Shown here piece after piece: positions 1-11,768 of a DNA stretch of 64,000 nt (position 1 is its first letter; the number at the start of each line of letters is the position of its first letter). Position numbers and translations under genes: made by a program. The stretch is from positions 18,454,502 through 18,518,501 of the forward strand of contig NC_089591.1 of NCBI RefSeq assembly GCF_019320115.1, given 5' to 3'. The DNA comes from Miscanthus floridulus (lineage: Eukaryota > Streptophyta > Magnoliopsida > Poales > Poaceae). Under the pieces are notes generated by a model. It saw nothing but the letters and a program-made list of their open reading frames with translations. It searched no databases and was not told where the DNA came from.

Positions 1-656
1 TAACATATCACTATAGCTAGAGCAAAGGGTAAAGGTAATGATAGGAATTATGTATAATGACACTCAGGGGATAGATCACTAAGATAATGTAAACTAGTTA
101 ACTCAGGAGAACAAAGGGTGAGATAGATTCCTAAGATATTCTTATTACATGGTCAAAGTGTATATATATACCCAACTATAGCTAAGACTAACTCTACTCT
201 TGTGCACTTGGGGATGCCGGTAGATGGTAGAGCTCCGCAAAAGATAACTCTGCTGACACGACACGGTCCTACAATGTAAGAACCTGTTCACGTGGGGTGG
301 ACTACAAAGGATAGATAGGGTTGTCACCTCCCACTGCTACCACACAACCAGGAAACAGGGTGCACTCACAGGTAGAGCATCGTATAAGCACCATGCTTAC
401 ACGAGGCTTGGCTACTTAGCCCAACCGGTAAACTAGCAGCCTAAGCGCTCTATGAACCTGTACACAAAAGTAATGGTAACCTTAACTAAGCGAGATATAT
501 ATTCAAAGTAAGCATAACCATGTAGAGAGGAATATGACAAATATAATAAGTCTTACAAGATGTAGAAGTGAAGATACAAGGCTTTGTTGAGCCTCCAAGA
601 CTAGATCCAGAACTTGAGCATGAGCCCAACTCGACCCCACTCCTGAGCTACTAATG
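1..656 (-). mobile_element. Athila-type LTR remnant (edge of window)
   Basis: There is no coding sequence here. The block at about 270-410 shares ordered motifs with the Athila LTR at 900-1090: a 'ggtggact-acaaaggat' stretch, a 'gctacca' stretch, and 'aagcaccatgcttacac'. The last motif also occurs in reverse complement in the plus-strand LTR near 23210. I read this as an older, diverged LTR of the same broad class that continues past the left edge. Its target duplication and boundaries are not visible. It could instead be a displaced part of the neighbouring LTR. Confidence 0.5.
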
Positions 657-1888
657 GTTGGTATAAATTAATGCACACATAATAATCCACAAGTGCACGA
701 ATAGTGTACCGATGTAGCACTTCACTAGGAGTACCTAGTTTTATATCGAACTCGAGGAAACATGTGTGAGAATAACCAAATCTAACTTAACCCAACTTCA
801 CAATCAAGGCTAGATAATAGGAACGTAGAGGAGATAGGTAAAGTCTTCTAGATCTAACTTCGGTAAGCATTGTCTTCTATTATTCAATTCTAGGGATATT
901 ACTAGAGAAAACATAGGCAAAGTATGTTTCCTATAGTAACAAGGTCCTGCTAGGCCTACTAATGGGAGGTGGACTATAAAGGATTCAACGAGGCTATAAG
1001 AGTCACCCTCACAAGCTACCACTGATCCAAAAAAAATAGGGTACAACCACGAGTAACTGAGTCTAAGCATCATGCTTACACTATGAATGCTACTTTAACT
1101 TAGGAGCTATAAGGATTAAAGTACTCAAAAGAGAGTCGCCAACCTAAAGAACAATATGAACAAGACGCTTAATTGAATTAGAAGTCGATTACTAGAGAAA
1201 TCTTAGAAGCAAGCTTAAGAAGAACTTGATTTCGCCAAGGTACAAGCCATAGAGTGAGCACCGACAGGCTAGGACTCCTCCAAAACTCTTCCCTCACACT
1301 CTATCTCTCTATTTCTAACACAAGACTAGATCCTATTCAGGACTAATCTTCTCTTGATTGCTAGCTCTGATCCTAGTGGAGATATGGATTAGGGTTTCTA
1401 GCCCTCAGGCTCTCAAGATCTAACTTGGCATGCTCGGGAGGGGGTGCACGCAGGTATGTATAGGCTAGAGCGTCAATCCTGAGCCATCGGATCAAACCGA
1501 CTTGAATAAACAGTGGAGATGCAATCCTTAAGGCGGTGGAGAATCGACATAGCAATGAGGGGTTGACATGGGGGCCCATAGGCCGACCGGTCTACAGGTG
1601 GGGCCGGCTGACCCCACATGTCAGGGGCATGGGCTCTGCTTCGGTGGAGAGCCTCCTTGAGTCTTCTAGAGTCTTCCCACGCTGTCTACGCAGCGGAATT
1701 CTAGTAATTTCCTTTGACTGAATAGGTCCTCCTTGGCAGTTTTCTGATTAAATCTTACTGACAATATAGATTTACCAAAACTTATGGAATTTATTAGTTT
1801 AATCCCTAAGTCTATGTTGGTGAACCATTTTAGCCATTTATGCAAGTTATATTGATGGTTTAGTGATGAATGTTGACTACCATCAACA
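657..1888 (-). repeat. 3' LTR of the Athila element
   Basis: On the minus strand this LTR begins TGTTGATGG at 1888 and runs down to about 657. It matches the right LTR (16965-17852) at both ends, for example 'gtagcacttcac' near 712 and 17022. It keeps a middle segment (about 866-1213) that the right LTR has lost. A TATA-like stretch sits near 1453-1460 on the minus strand, downstream of a G/C-rich palindromic block at about 1563-1625. The left end is approximate to a few bases. Confidence 0.85.
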
Positions 1889-1910
1889 AACTCCCCCACA
1901 CTTAGGCTTT
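1889..1910 (-). promoter_or_regulatory. Athila polypurine tract
   Basis: Read on the minus strand, the sequence directly before the 3' LTR is AAGTGTGGGGGAGTT. This is the plus-strand DNA primer (polypurine tract) of an LTR retrotransposon. The same AAGTGTGGGGGA core precedes the LTR at 22079 on the other strand. Confidence 0.85.
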
Positions 1911-3669
1911 TACTCGTCCTCGATAAAAGGATGGATTACTCAAGACAACCTTAGGACAAATCATCAACATAAAACTATTCCTAGTCATTCATGCTCTGTA
2001 GGATTCAAACTAGTCTACCATGAAACTTTGGGCTGGTTGAAGAATGGAACAGCTTGAAATAGAGCACCATCTTCCTTCAGTCAAGTCAATTAGAGAAACA
2101 TTTTAAAATTTTGAAAACAAAGCATAGCTTATCTTCTCATTTTGTAGTACTCTCAAATCACTCTCTATATATGGTATTTTTGGATCCTCACCAAGGCAAT
2201 GATGACTTTGCCTTCTTTTTACCTACTTCTAAAAGCTTATGTGGAGCTCAGGTAGGGATGAATATGAAAACATACTTGTATTGCATATATTCTAAAGTCA
2301 AAATAAGGATCCAAGGAGAAAATGTCATACTCTTAGATCCAGATGTGTATGTGTGTGGATATGTATATGGTGGCTAACCTAATTCTACTATGCTCCTTGA
2401 AACATATCATTCTTGATCGAAACTTGACAATACTTTGCAACAAAACATGGGTTATCTTATTCATCTCTATTTTTAGGTGGGCATCTAAGTACCCATTGTT
2501 TTAAATATCTTGAACACTTGTCCATTTTTTTAATACTTTTTCTTTTTCTTTCATGAATAACTCTTGCATAGCCCATGCCTCTTCTTCTGTAATTGAAACT
2601 TTTCAAGAGAGACATTTATAAGAACTTGGAGCTTTTATCCTAACAAACATATTTTTGTGTTATTCCCAATGTAGGAGTCAAACATTTTTGGGTGGATGGA
2701 AAACATTGTGTTGCGTTCCCCTAGTGTAGGAGCAGTTGATATATGTGGAGTGTACATGATCTTGATCATGAGAGCATGATAAATTTTTCAACAAGGGTCA
2801 CAAGGTTTGACCAAACTCAACACAATGACAAGTAGTATATGTAGAAGGTTTCTCTAGTCTATATATGGCTCTGGTGGGATATTGCTGACCACAAAGGAGA
2901 GGTGTAGCTATTCATTTTACTTTTTGAAATAAAATTCTCTAATAACGAGACATCAAGAATCAAGTTCTCATTATTCTACTATATCTCAATCCACAATAAC
3001 TTAAGTAACATGGGGTCCCTAAAAATAAGTTCCCAACAGTAGCAAGACTTCTAGGAAAAGTGTTATGTGAGTCTATCCTTAAGTCATGATTGAAATAATC
3101 TTTCTTTAGGTTTTAAAATTGTTTTATCAAAGTATTTTCAATTTGGTTCGAAATAGAATGTATAATATGTGAAAATAGATCATATGGGCTGCAAACCTGA
3201 CCGTGGACAAAGCTCAGGGGTGACGCAACACCGTGATGGGCTAGTCGGCCCAAAGAGGAGGCCAGGTGGCCTGCTCTAGGGGCTGCTCGAGGCCTGCTTC
3301 ATTGGATGCTGGTCCTTGGCTCATTATTTTTTGAGCTTCATGATTTTCACTATCAAATTCCATTTTGTTGTCGCAGTGTCTCCCCCACACTTGTTTTCCT
3401 ATATGCCTTTATGCACAACATGTGGAGACAAAACACATATCCAATAGAGAGCAGATAATAATAATAAGACTCTATTAATATCATAAGGCACTTTATTACA
3501 CAAACCAACCTAAACACAAACTTCAACCACTATAACAATCTGAGCTAAGAGAGTAACCTAAACATACTATCTTCAAACACTTAACCTAACCACTCATGCC
3601 TTATTATCAACTACCTCACTCTCACTTCCTCATCTTAGCAACAAAATGATTCAAAGCGTTTAAATCTTG
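1911..3669 (-). other. Athila 3' non-coding tail
   Basis: This is AT-rich sequence with no coding frame I can support. The part from about 2130 to 2350 is homologous, in inverted orientation, to about 21590-21790. The part at 2750-2840 is homologous to about 21200-21290. It is therefore the long tail between the last ORF and the polypurine tract seen in this element class. Function unknown. Confidence 0.6.
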
Positions 3670-4150
3670 TTATAGGCTCTTGCGATAAACATGTTCTTCA
3701 TCGATCCTCTGTTCTAAGGTATAGACAACATCGCTTAAATCTTCAATCTTCTTTTCCAAGAGGGCAATGGTCATCCATGGACACTTCTCATCACTTTCTA
3801 GAATAGCTGGTGGCATCTTCCTCTTCTTCTCCTTCGACGGAACAACCTTGATCTGATTCGACATAGCCTGGACTCCATCAATGGTTGTACGTGGGGTGAC
3901 CAACTTATACTTCACGCATGTAACATCTCCAAACTTATTGGTCTTCACTCCAATCAGCACCTCATGTCCCTTCAGAGGGAGCATGTTGATCTCCTTCGTC
4001 ACCTTGATCAACTTCGGGACAACTAGCTGAGGTTCTTGCTAGTGTTGCTTGTCTAGAAGAAGTAGACATGGTGGCGGTGGAGCAAGGACCGAACGACGGA
4101 TGGCTTGGGCAAAGTAAGATTGGTTGGAGGGAACAGGAGCTACTCCTCAT
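3670..4150 (-). pseudogene. post-integrase ORF of the Athila element (env position), unknown function
   Basis: A 113-residue open frame (3670-4011) continues upstream in the same frame to about 4150 across a stop near 4040. The product is rich in K, E and V. It contains a basic patch (EKKRKM) and a C-terminal heptad-like stretch (LLEKKIEDLSDVVYTLEQRI) that could form a short coiled coil. I see no signal peptide or membrane segment, so I would not call it an envelope protein. Its place, between integrase and the polypurine tract, is where Athila elements carry their third ORF. The region 4290-4500 upstream holds LTR-like sequence (see findings). The role is not known. Confidence 0.5.
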
Positions 4151-4700
4151 GGTGGGATGATGCTTAACAGTATGGGTTCATCGACTCTATAGGGAACGAT
4201 CTCTCTTCCAACCATTAGAACTAGGGAGGAGGAGAGCTTTGCTGCTATTGGAGATAGAAGGCTTTGATGGGATGGCTATGGAGGTAGGTAGGGGCTCGCT
4301 TATATTGGGGGGAATAACTTGTAGTAAGGGTCAAGATCTATCCATTAGAGGTCTCATAACGAGGAAAAACTGAATGCGTTGAAAAACTATGGGATTGTGG
4401 AGAGGAAGGATCTAGAAGACATGAGAGAATTGATTAGGCATGAGGGGGCTAATAGGTGGGTCAGCCGGCCTATAGGTGGGGCTAGCCATCCCCACATGTC
4501 ATCTACTCATGGGGGTTTTCTTGCGGTGGTTTATAATCCCTATCTAGTCCCAAAAAGTATATTTATGTGTTACAAAACATAAAGAGGATGGTAGAGGTGT
4601 AAATCTATGGAAAATTCAAAAAATCTACCTCATCCAAATCCTCAGGTGGTTTTTAAGGTTCTAGAAAGATCTTGAGACGGTGGCAATTTACCTTGAATTA
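4151..4700 (-). promoter_or_regulatory. spacer ahead of the third ORF with LTR-U3-like block
   Basis: This spacer lies between integrase and the post-integrase ORF. Positions 4467-4488 match the right LTR at 17554-17575 over 22 bases with no mismatch, and the match weakens outward (ATGTCA and TGGTGG blocks). A TATA-like AATATAAG on the minus strand lies near 4299-4306, about 160 bases downstream of the block and about 150 upstream of the ORF. Promoter activity is an inference. Confidence 0.45.
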
Positions 4701-5361
4701 CGTACCTTATCACCTTGAATGGTCATTTCCATTTGCTTCGAAGTTTTCCGTGCCCAAATAATTTCACCCTAAAATTAAAAAGTAATACCTTCTCTCCTGG
4801 GGTGAACTCCTTCTTCTTGATCCTCTTATCATGCCATCTCTTCATCCTTTCCTTGTAAATCTTGGCATTGTGATATGCTTTTTCATGCCATTCGTCAAGC
4901 TCAGAGAGTTGCATCTTCCTCTTGGTTCCTACTGGCTTCAAAGTCCATGTTCCATCGCTTGATGGCCCAGTGACCCTTGAATTCTAGCTCAACAGATAGA
5001 TGATAGGTCTTCCTGTAGACAAGTTGATATGGTGACATTCCAAGTGGTGTTTTATAAGCCATTTTGTAAGCCCATAATGCATCGGGTAATCTATCCTTCC
5101 ATGTAGTCCCCATCTCGTTGACCGTCTTTTGTAGAATGTTCTTGATTTGTTTCTTTGATATTTCTACTTAGCCACTTGTCTAAGGGTGGTATGGAGTAGC
5201 TACATTATGATGGATCCCATGTTTTGACAAGTAGTTGTGAAAATTCTTGTCAGTGAAGTGAGTGCCTCCATCACTAATCACCATCCTTGGAACTCCAAAT
5301 CTTGGAAATATTGTCTCTTCAAATATTTTCTTGGAGTTCATAGCATCAGCAGCTCTACATG
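4701..5361 (-). pseudogene. integrase, catalytic core end and C-terminal part (Athila)
   Basis: The frame covering 4901-5360 encodes the second half of a Ty3/gypsy integrase core. A VISDGGTHF-type segment holds the second catalytic Asp near 5275. It is followed by a YHP-TSG-VE segment near 5160-5190 with the catalytic Glu, then [23 protein letters not shown]. The C-terminal part (4723-4941) carries a KRWHDKRIKKKEF-P GEKVLLFNFR motif typical of the integrase tail. Stops replace glutamine codons in the TSGQVE region (TAG and TAA for CAG and CAA), and a frame change occurs near 4930. A solo LTR at 5362 separates it from the first half. It is inactive. Confidence 0.85.
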
Positions 5362-8300
5362 TGTAACACCCTAATGTTAAGCATTACATTTGGCACTTGC
5401 ATTTCATGAGCACAAGCATCATCCAATCATTCATGAGCATGAGCATATAAAATTTCATCTTATTCTTACATATTATCACATGTGATGTTGATTATATACA
5501 TGTATATGATTGTGATCATGTGTGACAATGCAAGAGATGGTTGTGAAGTCACAAAAACACCTTAGACACATCTAGGATGGAAAATGGAACAATGTTTGTA
5601 TTCATGACCTGGGCCAAATTTGCTTCTAAGTCATGGTTTCCTCAAAACTTCATTTTTCAGGATACTACTTTGACGAGAGTTGAACTATAGCATAGATTAT
5701 TTGCATGATAGTGCACCCTTAAAAAAAGTTGTAGTTCTTGGCATGGGTAACAATCTTTATTTAAGGTTCATGAGCTAATTCAGTGCCTAACAAGGTTAAA
5801 TAGGGCCCACAAGAAGCCATAATATGCTATTTGGGGACTTAATTTTTTTTGTGTAAAAGCAGTTTTTGGTTTCAAAGTACCTCACTTTGGAGCTCTGTAG
5901 TTTGAAAACCATAGCGATTTCAGTAATGCTTCTTAAAGCAAAGTTGGAGATCTCATGTAGCCATACAATTTATATTAATGAAGTTTTTGCTAAAACACCA
6001 CATATTAGGAGTACTATTGACTTGAAGTTACTCTATCAGTCACCGATCGTGGGACTGAATCGACCAGGCGGTGCGATGTCGTGGCCGACCAATGCTAGGG
6101 CATGCTTGCCGCACGTACATTGAAGCTAGGCTGCATCATGGTTGGGGGCGCGCTGAAGTGTGCTATGCGTCCACGCTTGCCCCACTCACACGCTCACTCG
6201 CTCCCCCTCTCGTCTCTCTCGCCCGTGCACGCCAGAGCTAAGGCGTGCCGCCATCGCCATCATCGTGCCTCCACCACGCTCGCACACCATCCATGCTGCA
6301 CCACCAACCAATCCATCTTGCCCACATCTCTGCCACCATCTCCTCCACCTCCCTGACCCACCATTGTAGCCTCTCGAGCCAAGGTGACAGCCTTTGCAAC
6401 ATTGTTGTCGCCGCCCATGGCCAGCCACCATCAGTGCCTCTCCTACCTCTCTCTCCCTTATCTGGTCATCGCCATAGGGTCTAGATGCTAAGGTTGAAGC
6501 TAGTTTAACTGCTACCACCGCCATCACGTAGGAACACGTGACCATGCCGTGCACGTCCACCTTGGCCGCAAGCATGAGCTCGCCGCGGCTAGCCCTAGCC
6601 GGCCTCCCTTTCCTCCCGCTAGTGTTTGTTTCAGTGCCACCATGAACCCTAGCACCATCCCTAAAGATAGAAACCCATCACTGAACGCCATCTCATCGGA
6701 ATGGTGACCTCACCATTTCTGCACTCACGCCACCGTACTGCCACGCACATGGTCGGAGCTCCATGCCACTTCGCCGTAGCTCAGACCTAGCCCTAGAGCT
6801 CCGCTAGAGTCCATCAAAGCCATAGCCGTGCTTACTTGGGCACATCATCACTAGAGACGGCGAGTTCACCATCATGCACAGCCATGCTCGCCGATGAGGT
6901 AGATCCAGCGAGTCACTGAGCCAACCAAGGGCCACCAGTCATCGTGGGATGTCAAGTAGGTCACGATGGTGAAGACGCTACCACCGACGAACTCACCGTC
7001 GCTGAGCTCTGGCCGGTCAGCGCCATCCTCTACTCCTGTCTCACTGATGCGTGGGCCCGTTGACCCATGGGGCCCAGCTATCAGTCAAGGTTTTGAATTT
7101 TTCTTTATTTATTTTTACAAATTTTGTTGCAAACTTCAAAAATTCATAACTAGAGCTAGGAATGTCCAAATTGAGTGAACCAAATTTTGGTGGATTCATC
7201 ATGAAGTGTACTATTTCATAAAAATATCAAACCTACTATTTGGAGTATTTTTCTTAGGGAATTAAATCAAGGTAGATAAGTGCTTTTCAATTAGTTTCTA
7301 CCTTGGAAAATGCATAACTTGAGCTAGAGAAGTGCTAAAAATATGATTCTAATTTTGATGGTCTTATGTTGACATGCTATATATAGGAAAAATACTAAAC
7401 CTATAGTAGGCATACTAGGAAATATGGTTTTACTATTTAACCTTGATTAATTGCTAATTTCTAGTGAAATTAATAGGGGTAAAGATACGTAACTTGTGAT
7501 CATGACAAATTTTACATAGTATTCTTATGCTAGGATGAAAGTAAGAAAAATATCAAATCTATTGTATGAGACTTTTCACTAGGCTAAACTATTTTTGCTA
7601 AAATAAGCCTATGCAAATTGTCATTTTTGTAAGCGTTGTTATACTTATCCAAATGGCATGAAATTTGAACAGTCGACTACTGGAGTTATAAGTAGACTAC
7701 TGTAATTTTCTCAGGATTTATTGTGCACTAGAAATATTTAACCTTTAGATCACACTATTATATAAGGAAATTAATAAATGCACATAAGTAAATTAATTGG
7801 GCTTAACCATGATGTTTTCTATGGTGCGTATAATGCATATGATCTGTTGATATGAGTAGTTATGCTCAAAATTAATTGGTTATAGGCAGCTAGTTAATTA
7901 TTGCTTATAATTCCACTGGAGGGCTACATGTGTAATTTCTGTTGTGGTGACAATCCTTGTGATGAGAATGATCTTTTCTATGAAACTTGTCAATAACAAA
8001 GTTGTAGACAATTTTATAATCTTTCTAGAAAGTCCTAGATTAGGTTAATTAGATCTATAAAACTCCAGCTATGATTAAGACAAGTGGCTGATGTCTTACA
8101 GTCCAGAAAATATTTTAAATAGGTGTTTTTTAATTACTAGAAAGGAGATATGCACCTACTCAGTAAAAGAAAGTTAATCTTATTATCACTCTAATGGCTT
8201 GCTATTAAGAACACTTATGATTATGCATTTCATCGTATCATATCATCCATGTCATTATCTGTGCATCCATGATATATTATTCCGTGATCATGCATATAGG

Positions 8301-9959
8301 ATCACCCAAAAGAATCACCCTCTTGGAGTTCAAGGCCGAAGAGGAGGAGAATCAGGAGGCACCACAACAGGTAGCTCCTAAAAGTGAGGAGCAGGCTCTA
8401 GAAGAACTACCAGAGTGCCCTGACCATAGGCGCACCTCTTTCCTGAAAGGCAAGCCCCGAAGCATTCTAAGCCTCTTATGTTTTTACAAATATCACTTGT
8501 GTCCTTTATGTTTGATGGATTAGGTTATAGGAGTTGATTGGAAACACTTGATGCATATAACTTCCTTATCCAGAAATATACCTTAAATCCTGTGTAGGTC
8601 CAGGATCGAATATATGCTTAGCCATGCTTAGACTGGTAGAAGTCTGGTGATTTCCTGTCACCTGCAAGATATAGGTGGATACCAAAGCACGGTTGGCTAT
8701 ATTTGCTATCATGGAAAAGAATCATGGGATAATGTAACTAGAGGCCACGCAGAGTCTATGTGTAGGTTGACTCATGTGATTCCATCTGTGCCGATTAAGG
8801 ACCGCATCATTGGAGGCCCTCTTGTCATTTTGAACACATGCCTCTCACTTAGCTGGCCAAATAACTTGTTCCGATCGTGAAGCCAAGTAGCTCAACTCAG
8901 GCCAGGACCCGTTAAGTGAAAGTGCGCACATTGGAGGTAGTAAGGATGTGTGGGGAGCCAATGTGAGGCCAAGGGTAGGTTAAAGTCCTGATCGACCTGG
9001 CATCCGATAGTGTCCCTAAGGGTGTGGCGTTGATCAGACCCACGAAATGTGTACCTAAGTTGTACCAAAGGTGACCTAAGACTACCTTGGCATAGGTATG
9101 TCTAGGTTTGTGTTAGGAATAACTGCCCAGCTGGTTGCAATCAATTTGAATCGCCGTCTCTCCTAGATAGAGAGAAACTTGATGGAGCTTCTTCATCGTA
9201 GTAATTGGACTATGGAATGTGATGGTTATGACGAACATGGAAATGTTACACTAGCTATGGTTATTATTGTTATGCTACCTAATTCTACATCACATGTTAG
9301 GCATAGGTTAGTTGCTAATCTAGGGATGAATAGCTATAATTAACTTGATGACCGAATTATAAAATGTGTAGCTCAACTAGTGACTTTTATGCAAAAATGT
9401 TATCAAGCTAGCTCCACTTATAAAAGCCTTGCATTATCCTTGGAGTCACTTTATTTTGGTTTATGACGAGTAAGTCTAGCTGAGTACCTTCTTGTACTCA
9501 GGGTTTATTTTCCACTTATTGTAGATAACACCGTCTATCATGGATATTGTAAGAACTGCTTCTATCCTACCATGGACGAGGAGTAGGCCATGGGTGAGGC
9601 GCTTCTATATATCTAATCTATGATGCCTTTGTGGGATGTGATCATAAACTAGCAAGTATTTGAACAATGGTGTGAGATGTTAGTTTAAAAACTATCTTTG
9701 CTTCCGCTACTACTGTATTCAAACTTGGTATTGTAATAACTCTTTCGTACTCTGATGTATGTTTAACTACTTGAGAACTTATGTAACATGTGGCTTATAT
9801 ATTGAATCATGTATGATCTTGGTTGTGTGTTGGATTATTCGAGGTCCTGCGTGATACCTGATAGACTACTGGGTTTATAGGGGCTCAAGTATGACGATGC
9901 GATCGCTTCGGTGGTTACTATTGTACTTGAGCTCTTATAAATTGGTCGATTCTACCATA
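5362..9959 (+). mobile_element. 4.6-kb solo LTR inserted in the Athila integrase
   Basis: The insert starts TGTAACACCC at 5362 and ends ...CTACCATA at 9959; the end looks like a TG..CA terminus with CA changed to TA. It is flanked by ACATG (5357-5361) and GCATG (9960-9964), a 5-bp target duplication with one mismatch. Integrase coding sequence resumes directly outside both ends. No gag, pol, primer site or second LTR copy lies inside. The size and TGTAACACCC start fit the very long LTRs of Tekay/Del-type chromoviruses, but that family call is tentative. A GC-rich part lies at 6080-7080 and an acidic open stretch at 8269-8523. The strand is arbitrary. Confidence 0.7.
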
Positions 9960-9964
9960 GCATG

Positions 9965-10560
9965 GTATGGCTTCAACCCACTTGGAGACATAGTCAACTG
10001 CCACCAAGATGTATTCACAGTACTTCAACTTTGGAAACAGTCCCATGTAGTCAATACCCCAGACATCGAAGAGCTCAATCTGGAGGTTGTTGGTGAGTGG
10101 CATGGCATCTCTTGAATTGATATTCCTATGCCTCTAACATGCTCCACATCTTCGGATGAAGTCCTTCATATCTTAATACATGGTTGGCCAAAAGAATCCA
10201 CTTTGCCAGATCTTAGAATGAGTGTGGAATGCACCATAATATCCTCCATATGGTGATGAGTGGCATCGTTCGATGATCTTGATGCCTTCTTCCACTGGTA
10301 CACATCTTCTGAGTAGGCTGTTAGAGCAAACTCTAAAGAGGTACTGTTCATCCCATATGTGGAGACGAGTTTCATAGATGAGCTTTCTTTTATTCTCCCC
10401 TTGTGGTACATATCCTGCAACCAAAAAATTAACAATATTTGTGTACCAAGGGTCAGATTTTGTGACTTTGAAGAGCATGTCGTCCTACAGTGAATCATTA
10501 ATGGGCAGTTCCTATGAATTCTCAAACTACATTCTGGACAAGTGATCAGCTATAGAATTT
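9965..10560 (-). pseudogene. integrase, zinc-binding and core start (Athila)
   Basis: The frame 10173-10478 encodes the HHCC-type N-terminal zinc domain, with key residues in GGYYGAFHTHSKIWQSGFFWPTMY and an upstream CVPVEEG segment. The frame 9918-10103 carries the start of the catalytic core ([13 protein letters not shown], with the first Asp, then [18 protein letters not shown]). A TAA stop follows FWPTMY, and other stops separate the pieces. The core continues across the solo LTR at 5361. The fragment belongs to the Athila polyprotein and is inactive. Confidence 0.85.
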
Positions 10561-10561
10561 T

Positions 10562-11768
10562 CTACTCCCTTTTATCTTTTATTTCTAAATTAAATTCATG
10601 GAGTAACAAAATCCATCTTATAAGTCTATGTTTAGCATCTTTCTTAGTGAGCAGGTATTTTAAAGCAGCATAATCAGTATAAACAATCACCTTAGCTCCT
10701 ACTAAGTAAGATCTAAGCTTATCTATGGCAAAAGCAACAGCCAGGAGCTTTTTTAGTTGTTGCATAATTAAGTTGAGGTCCTGCTAGAGTTTTGCTAGCA
10801 CAAGCAATTGCATGATGCTTTTTATCTTTAGTTTGTCCCAAAACTGCCCCCACAGCATAATCACTAGCATCACACATAATTTCAAAAGGTAGCGACCAAT
10901 GAGGGGGTTGAATGATTGGTGCAAAGATGAGTGCTTTCTTAAGAATGTTAAAAGATTCTAAGCATGCATCATCAAATTCAAAGGGAACATCCTTAGCTAA
11001 AAGATTTGTAAGTGGTCTAGCAATATGTGAAAAATCTTTTATGAAGCGGCGATAAAACTCCGCATAACCAAGAAAACTATAGATCCCTCTGATATTCATG
11101 GGAGGAGGTAACTATTCAATTACTTCAATTTTAGCTCTATCTACTTCAATCCCTCTTTCGGACACCAAGTGTCCAAGCACTATGCCTTCTCTAACCATGA
11201 AATAACATTTTTCCCAATTAAGGACTAAGTGCTTTTCCTCATATATTTACAAAACCTTGTCTAAATTTTCAAGAAAATCATCAAAAGTTTTTTCATAAAT
11301 AGAAAAGTCATTCATGAAAACTTTCATGATTTCTTCAATCATATTAGAAAATATAGACATCATGCATCTTTGAAAAGAAGCTGGAGCATTACATAGTCCA
11401 AAAGACATTCTATAATAACCATAAGTTCCATATGGACATGTAAAAGTGGTTTTGCTTTGGTCATCTAGATGAATCAGAATCTAGTGATAACCTGAATACC
11501 CATCAAGGAAACAGAAGAAAGAGTGATTCGCTAGTCGCTCTAACATTTCATCAATGAAGGGCAATGGAAAGTGATCGATCTTGGTTGCCTTATTAAGTTT
11601 TTGGTAGTCAATACATATCCGCCATCCAGTGATGGTTCTTTGGGGGATTAGTTCATTCTTTTCATTTTTAACAACAGTCATGCCTCCCTTTTTAGGCACA
11701 ACTTGCATAGGGCAGATGATATCGGTGTGCAGGAGTTTCAAAACCTCTTTCTTAACAACCTCTCTCAT
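10562..11768 (-). pseudogene. reverse transcriptase and RNase H (Athila)
   Basis: RT begins near 11768 (KKEVLKLLHTDIICPM), then VPKKGGMTVVKNEKNELIP, GWRICIDYQKLNKAT and FCFLDGYSGYH. A TAG replaces the next Gln. The conserved YGTYGYYRMSFGLCNAPASF part follows at about 11395-11440. The catalytic box reads FMNDFSIY (11299-11319), so the first Asp of the usual MDD is Asn. The thumb/connection SFLGYAEFYRRFIKDFSHIA lies at 10990-11090. RNase H (10562-10860) keeps the CDASDYAVGAVLGQ and [18 protein letters not shown] segments with catalytic Asp residues. Several stops and a frame change near 10765 break it. The gene once copied element RNA into DNA; it is dead here. Confidence 0.9.

Noticed and set aside
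6102..6575. Several His/Ser/Pro-rich frames on both strands
   Set aside because: They lie in the GC-rich part of the 4.6-kb solo LTR, overlap in multiple frames and show no domain.
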